DNA from: Firmicutes bacterium HGW-Firmicutes-10
GTDB taxonomy: Bacteria > Bacillota_I > Bacilli_A > Erysipelotrichales > Erysipelotrichaceae
Reading direction: 5' to 3'
Assembly: GCA_002841605.1 (NCBI GenBank)
Contig: PHAF01000105.1
Span: 1 to 6,344 of the forward strand
DNA length: 6,344 nucleotides
In this document: one piece after another, positions 4,136 through 6,344 of the stretch
Numbering within the stretch: position 1 is the stretch's first letter
How the letters are laid out: the number at the start of each line of letters is the position of its first letter
The notes under the pieces: generated by a model
The model's database searches: none
What the model was told of the DNA's origin: nothing
What the model saw: only the letters and a program-made list of their open reading frames with translations
Program-made: the position numbers and the translations under genes

Positions 4136-6344
4136 CTATTTCTTAAATCTGCGCAATCGCAGAGCATTGGTAACAACGGACACAGAACTAAACGCCATCG
4201 CAGCACCTGCGAATATCGGGTTCAATAAAGGTCCGCCAAAGGCATAGAATACTCCGGCAGCCAACGGGATACCGGCAATGTTATAAATAAATGCCCAGAA
4301 CAAATTCTGTTTTACATTTCGGATCGTCGCACGGCTTAACTTGATAGCGGTAACGACATCCATCAAATCTGACTTCATTAATACGACATCTGCTGACTCG
4401 ATCGCAACATCTGTACCTGAGCCGATTGCAATACCAATATCTGCCATCGCTAAGGCCGGGGCATCGTTAATTCCATCTCCAACCATCGCAACAGAGTAAC
4501 CCTGTTTTTGAAGTTTTACGACTTCAGAAGATTTGTCCTGAGGCAGCACTTCTGCCAAGATCAAATCAATACCAACCTGACGGCCGATTGCTGCGGCGGT
4601 TTTTTTGTTATCGCCGGTGATCATCGCTACCTTAATTCCCATTTGCTTGAGCTGTTCTACAGCTTTGGCACTCGAAGGCTTCACGACATCCGCAACTGCA
4701 ACAATACCCCTTATTTGATTATCGATCGCAACCAGCATCGGTGTTTTACCTTCATCAGCAAGGCGGTCCATGTCGGCTTCAATCGCGTGTAATTCGATAT
4801 TTCTTTCATCCATAAATGCCCGATTTCCGATAAGAACGGATTTTTCATCCAAAGTAACATCTACTCCGCGTCCGGTCACAGCCATAAACTTCGTGATAGG
4901 AAATAACTGGATACCCTTATCCGTCGCACCCTTAACAATAGCTTGGGCTAAGGGGTGTTCCGAACCTTGCTCGGCACTGGCCGTATAGCGCAAGAGTATA
5001 TCTTTATCCATGTTATAGGGAATGACATCGGTCAGCGTCGGCTTTCCTTCTGTCAGCGTCCCGGTTTTATCGAATATGATAGCTTGAATGTGATGTGCTG
5101 TTTCCAACGCCTCGCCACCCTTAAACAAAACACCATTCTCTGCACCTTTTCCGGTACCGACCATAATGGCTGTTGGAGTCGCAAGACCCAAAGCACACGG
5201 ACATGCAATGACCAATACGGTAACAAAGATGGTCAAAACGAAATCAACGTCTTTACCGACAAACCACCATACCAAAGCAGATACGATTGCAATGACGATA
5301 ACGACCGGTACAAAATAGGAGGATACGATGTCCGCCATCGCTGCGATGGGTGCTTTTTGTCCCTGAGCATCTTCGACAAGTTTAATGATTCTGGCTAATG
5401 CAGTACTTTCACCGACAGCCTTTGCTTTCATCGTCAATAAACCATTTTTATTCAAACTACCTCCGACAATCGAATCTCCGGGTTGCTTATCAACCGGAAG
5501 ACTTTCGCCTGTCAACATCGATTCATCAACAGCCGAATAACCTTCGGTAACGATACCATCTACCGGAATGCGTTCTCCCGGTTTGACGATAAGGATATCA
5601 TCCACTTCAACTTCTTCCAGCGTTACTTCGATTTCAACGCCGTTTTTGACTAGTCGCGCTATCTTTGGTGCTAAGTTCATCAGCTTTTTAATTGCTTCTG
5701 ATGTTTTGCCTTTCATGCGCGCTTCCATATATTTGCCCACCAATAATAATGTAATGATTAGTGCGGCAACTTCAAAATACAAGTTTTCCACAAAACTGAA
5801 ATCACCGTTGTAAATGGCAATGATTGCATATAAACCATACAAAAAGGCTGCGCCAGTACCGATGGCAACTAAAGTATCCATGTTCGGACTGCCTTTAAAC
5901 AATGTTTTAAAACCGATTAAGAAGAATTTCCTGCCTGCCCACATGACCGGTAATGTCAACACCAGTTGAACCAAAGTAAAGTTCAACGGATAGTTATGAT
6001 AATCGATGATTGCCGGCAATTTGGCGATATCAGGAATGAACATATGTCCCATCGCAATATAAAGAAGTGGCAAAGAGAAAATGATAGACAAGATCAAGCG
6101 ATGAAACATATCTTTGCTTTCTCTGTCCTTACGCATCTGATCTTCGTCATTCGCTAAGGTTTTCTCGATATCTTTCGGAACATAACCCGCTTTTTCGACT
6201 GCTTTTTTCAACTCTGCAATCTTGACTTTACTTCCGTCATATTTAATGGTTGCTTTATTGGTAGCCAAATTGACACTGGCAATTTCAACACCATCCAGTT
6301 TTTTCAATGAACGCTCGACTGCCGAAGAACAAGATGCACACGTC
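4136..6344 (-). CDS. copA: Cu(I)-exporting P1B-1 ATPase (partial, N-terminus beyond right edge)
   Basis: ATP-driven Cu(I) efflux pump of the inner membrane. 735 residues are visible, counted from the right edge. They start inside an HMA domain at TCASC (cysteines 2 and 5), so only about a dozen N-terminal residues are missing if there is a single HMA domain. Motifs in order are actuator TGES (278-281), the transmembrane metal site CPC (381-383), phosphorylation DKTGT with Asp425, SEHPLA (His463-Pro464) in the nucleotide domain, MITGD (574-578), GDGINDAP (622-629), YN (687-688) in helix 7 and MxxSS (716-720) in helix 8. CPC, YN and MxxSS together mark Cu(I) specificity rather than Zn, Cd or Co. 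The TTG at 6307 is not the start: the open frame passes through it into the HMA metal motif. It is first of three co-oriented genes; its promoter and any CsoR/CopY-type regulator lie outside the window. Confidence 0.97.
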   Translation of the reverse strand, partial: TCASCSSAVERSLKKLDGVEIASVNLATNKATIKYDGSKVKIAELKKAVEKAGYVPKDIEKTLANDEDQMRKDRESKDMFHRLILSIIFSLPLLYIAMGHMFIPDIAKLPAIIDYHNYPLNFTLVQLVLTLPVMWAGRKFFLIGFKTLFKGSPNMDTLVAIGTGAAFLYGLYAIIAIYNGDFSFVENLYFEVAALIITLLLVGKYMEARMKGKTSEAIKKLMNLAPKIARLVKNGVEIEVTLEEVEVDDILIVKPGERIPVDGIVTEGYSAVDESMLTGESLPVDKQPGDSIVGGSLNKNGLLTMKAKAVGESTALARIIKLVEDAQGQKAPIAAMADIVSSYFVPVVIVIAIVSALVWWFVGKDVDFVLTIFVTVLVIACPCALGLATPTAIMVGTGKGAENGVLFKGGEALETAHHIQAIIFDKTGTLTEGKPTLTDVIPYNMDKDILLRYTASAEQGSEHPLAQAIVKGATDKGIQLFPITKFMAVTGRGVDVTLDEKSVLIGNRAFMDERNIELHAIEADMDRLADEGKTPMLVAIDNQIRGIVAVADVVKPSSAKAVEQLKQMGIKVAMITGDNKKTAAAIGRQVGIDLILAEVLPQDKSSEVVKLQKQGYSVAMVGDGINDAPALAMADIGIAIGSGTDVAIESADVVLMKSDLMDVVTAIKLSRATIRNVKQNLFWAFIYNIAGIPLAAGVFYAFGGPLLNPIFAGAAMAFSSVSVVTNALRLRRFKK

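Noticed and set aside
3969..6157. Plus-strand open frames opposite the lipoprotein and copA
   Set aside because: They are antisense shadows of strongly conserved P-type ATPase motifs and the lipoprotein signal region.
4136..6307. copA starting at the TTG at 6307
   Set aside because: The frame remains open upstream and encodes the HMA CxxC motif; a start here would delete a conserved metal site.
1..6344. CRISPR array, tRNA/rRNA, insertion sequence or prophage traces
   Set aside because: No regularly spaced repeats, cloverleaf-like sequences, terminal inverted repeats or transposase/phage motifs were seen.

Overview
The window looks like chromosomal DNA of an anaerobic or facultative low-to-moderate-GC Gram-positive bacterium (Bacillota). 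The grounds are moderate AT-richness, strong GGAGG-type ribosome binding sites, short hairpin/T-tract terminators, and an HMA-TauE/SafE-cupredoxin protein of a type I associate with clostridia and relatives. TGA is used as a stop, which argues against mycoplasma-type codes. No genus-level assignment is possible from the sequence alone.

Left part (1-1295, minus strand): a PLP-dependent beta-eliminating lyase. Its active-site residues fit tryptophanase (tnaA; tryptophan to indole, pyruvate and ammonia) better than tyrosine phenol-lyase. The C-terminus runs off the left edge. Its upstream region holds a 9/10 match to the Crp/Fnr-type TGTGA-N6-TCACA palindrome.

Middle (1446-2243): two small membrane-protein genes diverge from a roughly 250-bp intergenic region. 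One is a 100-aa three-helix protein (minus strand). The other is a 67-aa DUF5808-like protein with a GTG start (plus strand). Both end in hairpin terminators that overlap their stop codons. The hairpin at 2216-2243 is shared with the convergent metal operon.

Right part (2242-6344, minus strand): a compact three-gene operon. Transcription order is a Cu(I) P1B-type ATPase (copA; N-terminus cut by the right edge), an unrecognised lipoprotein 12 nt later, and a polytopic protein 4 nt later. The polytopic protein carries an N-terminal HMA domain, a TauE/SafE (DsbD_2/UreH-like) membrane core and a C-terminal cupredoxin-like domain with a CxMxM motif. Tight spacing suggests co-transcription and translational coupling. 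The inferred theme is copper handling across the membrane: the ATPase exports Cu(I), the lipoprotein sits outside the membrane, and the HMA-TauE-cupredoxin protein has predicted metal sites on both faces. The lipoprotein and the exact role of the TauE-type protein are the least explained parts and the best candidates for new biology.
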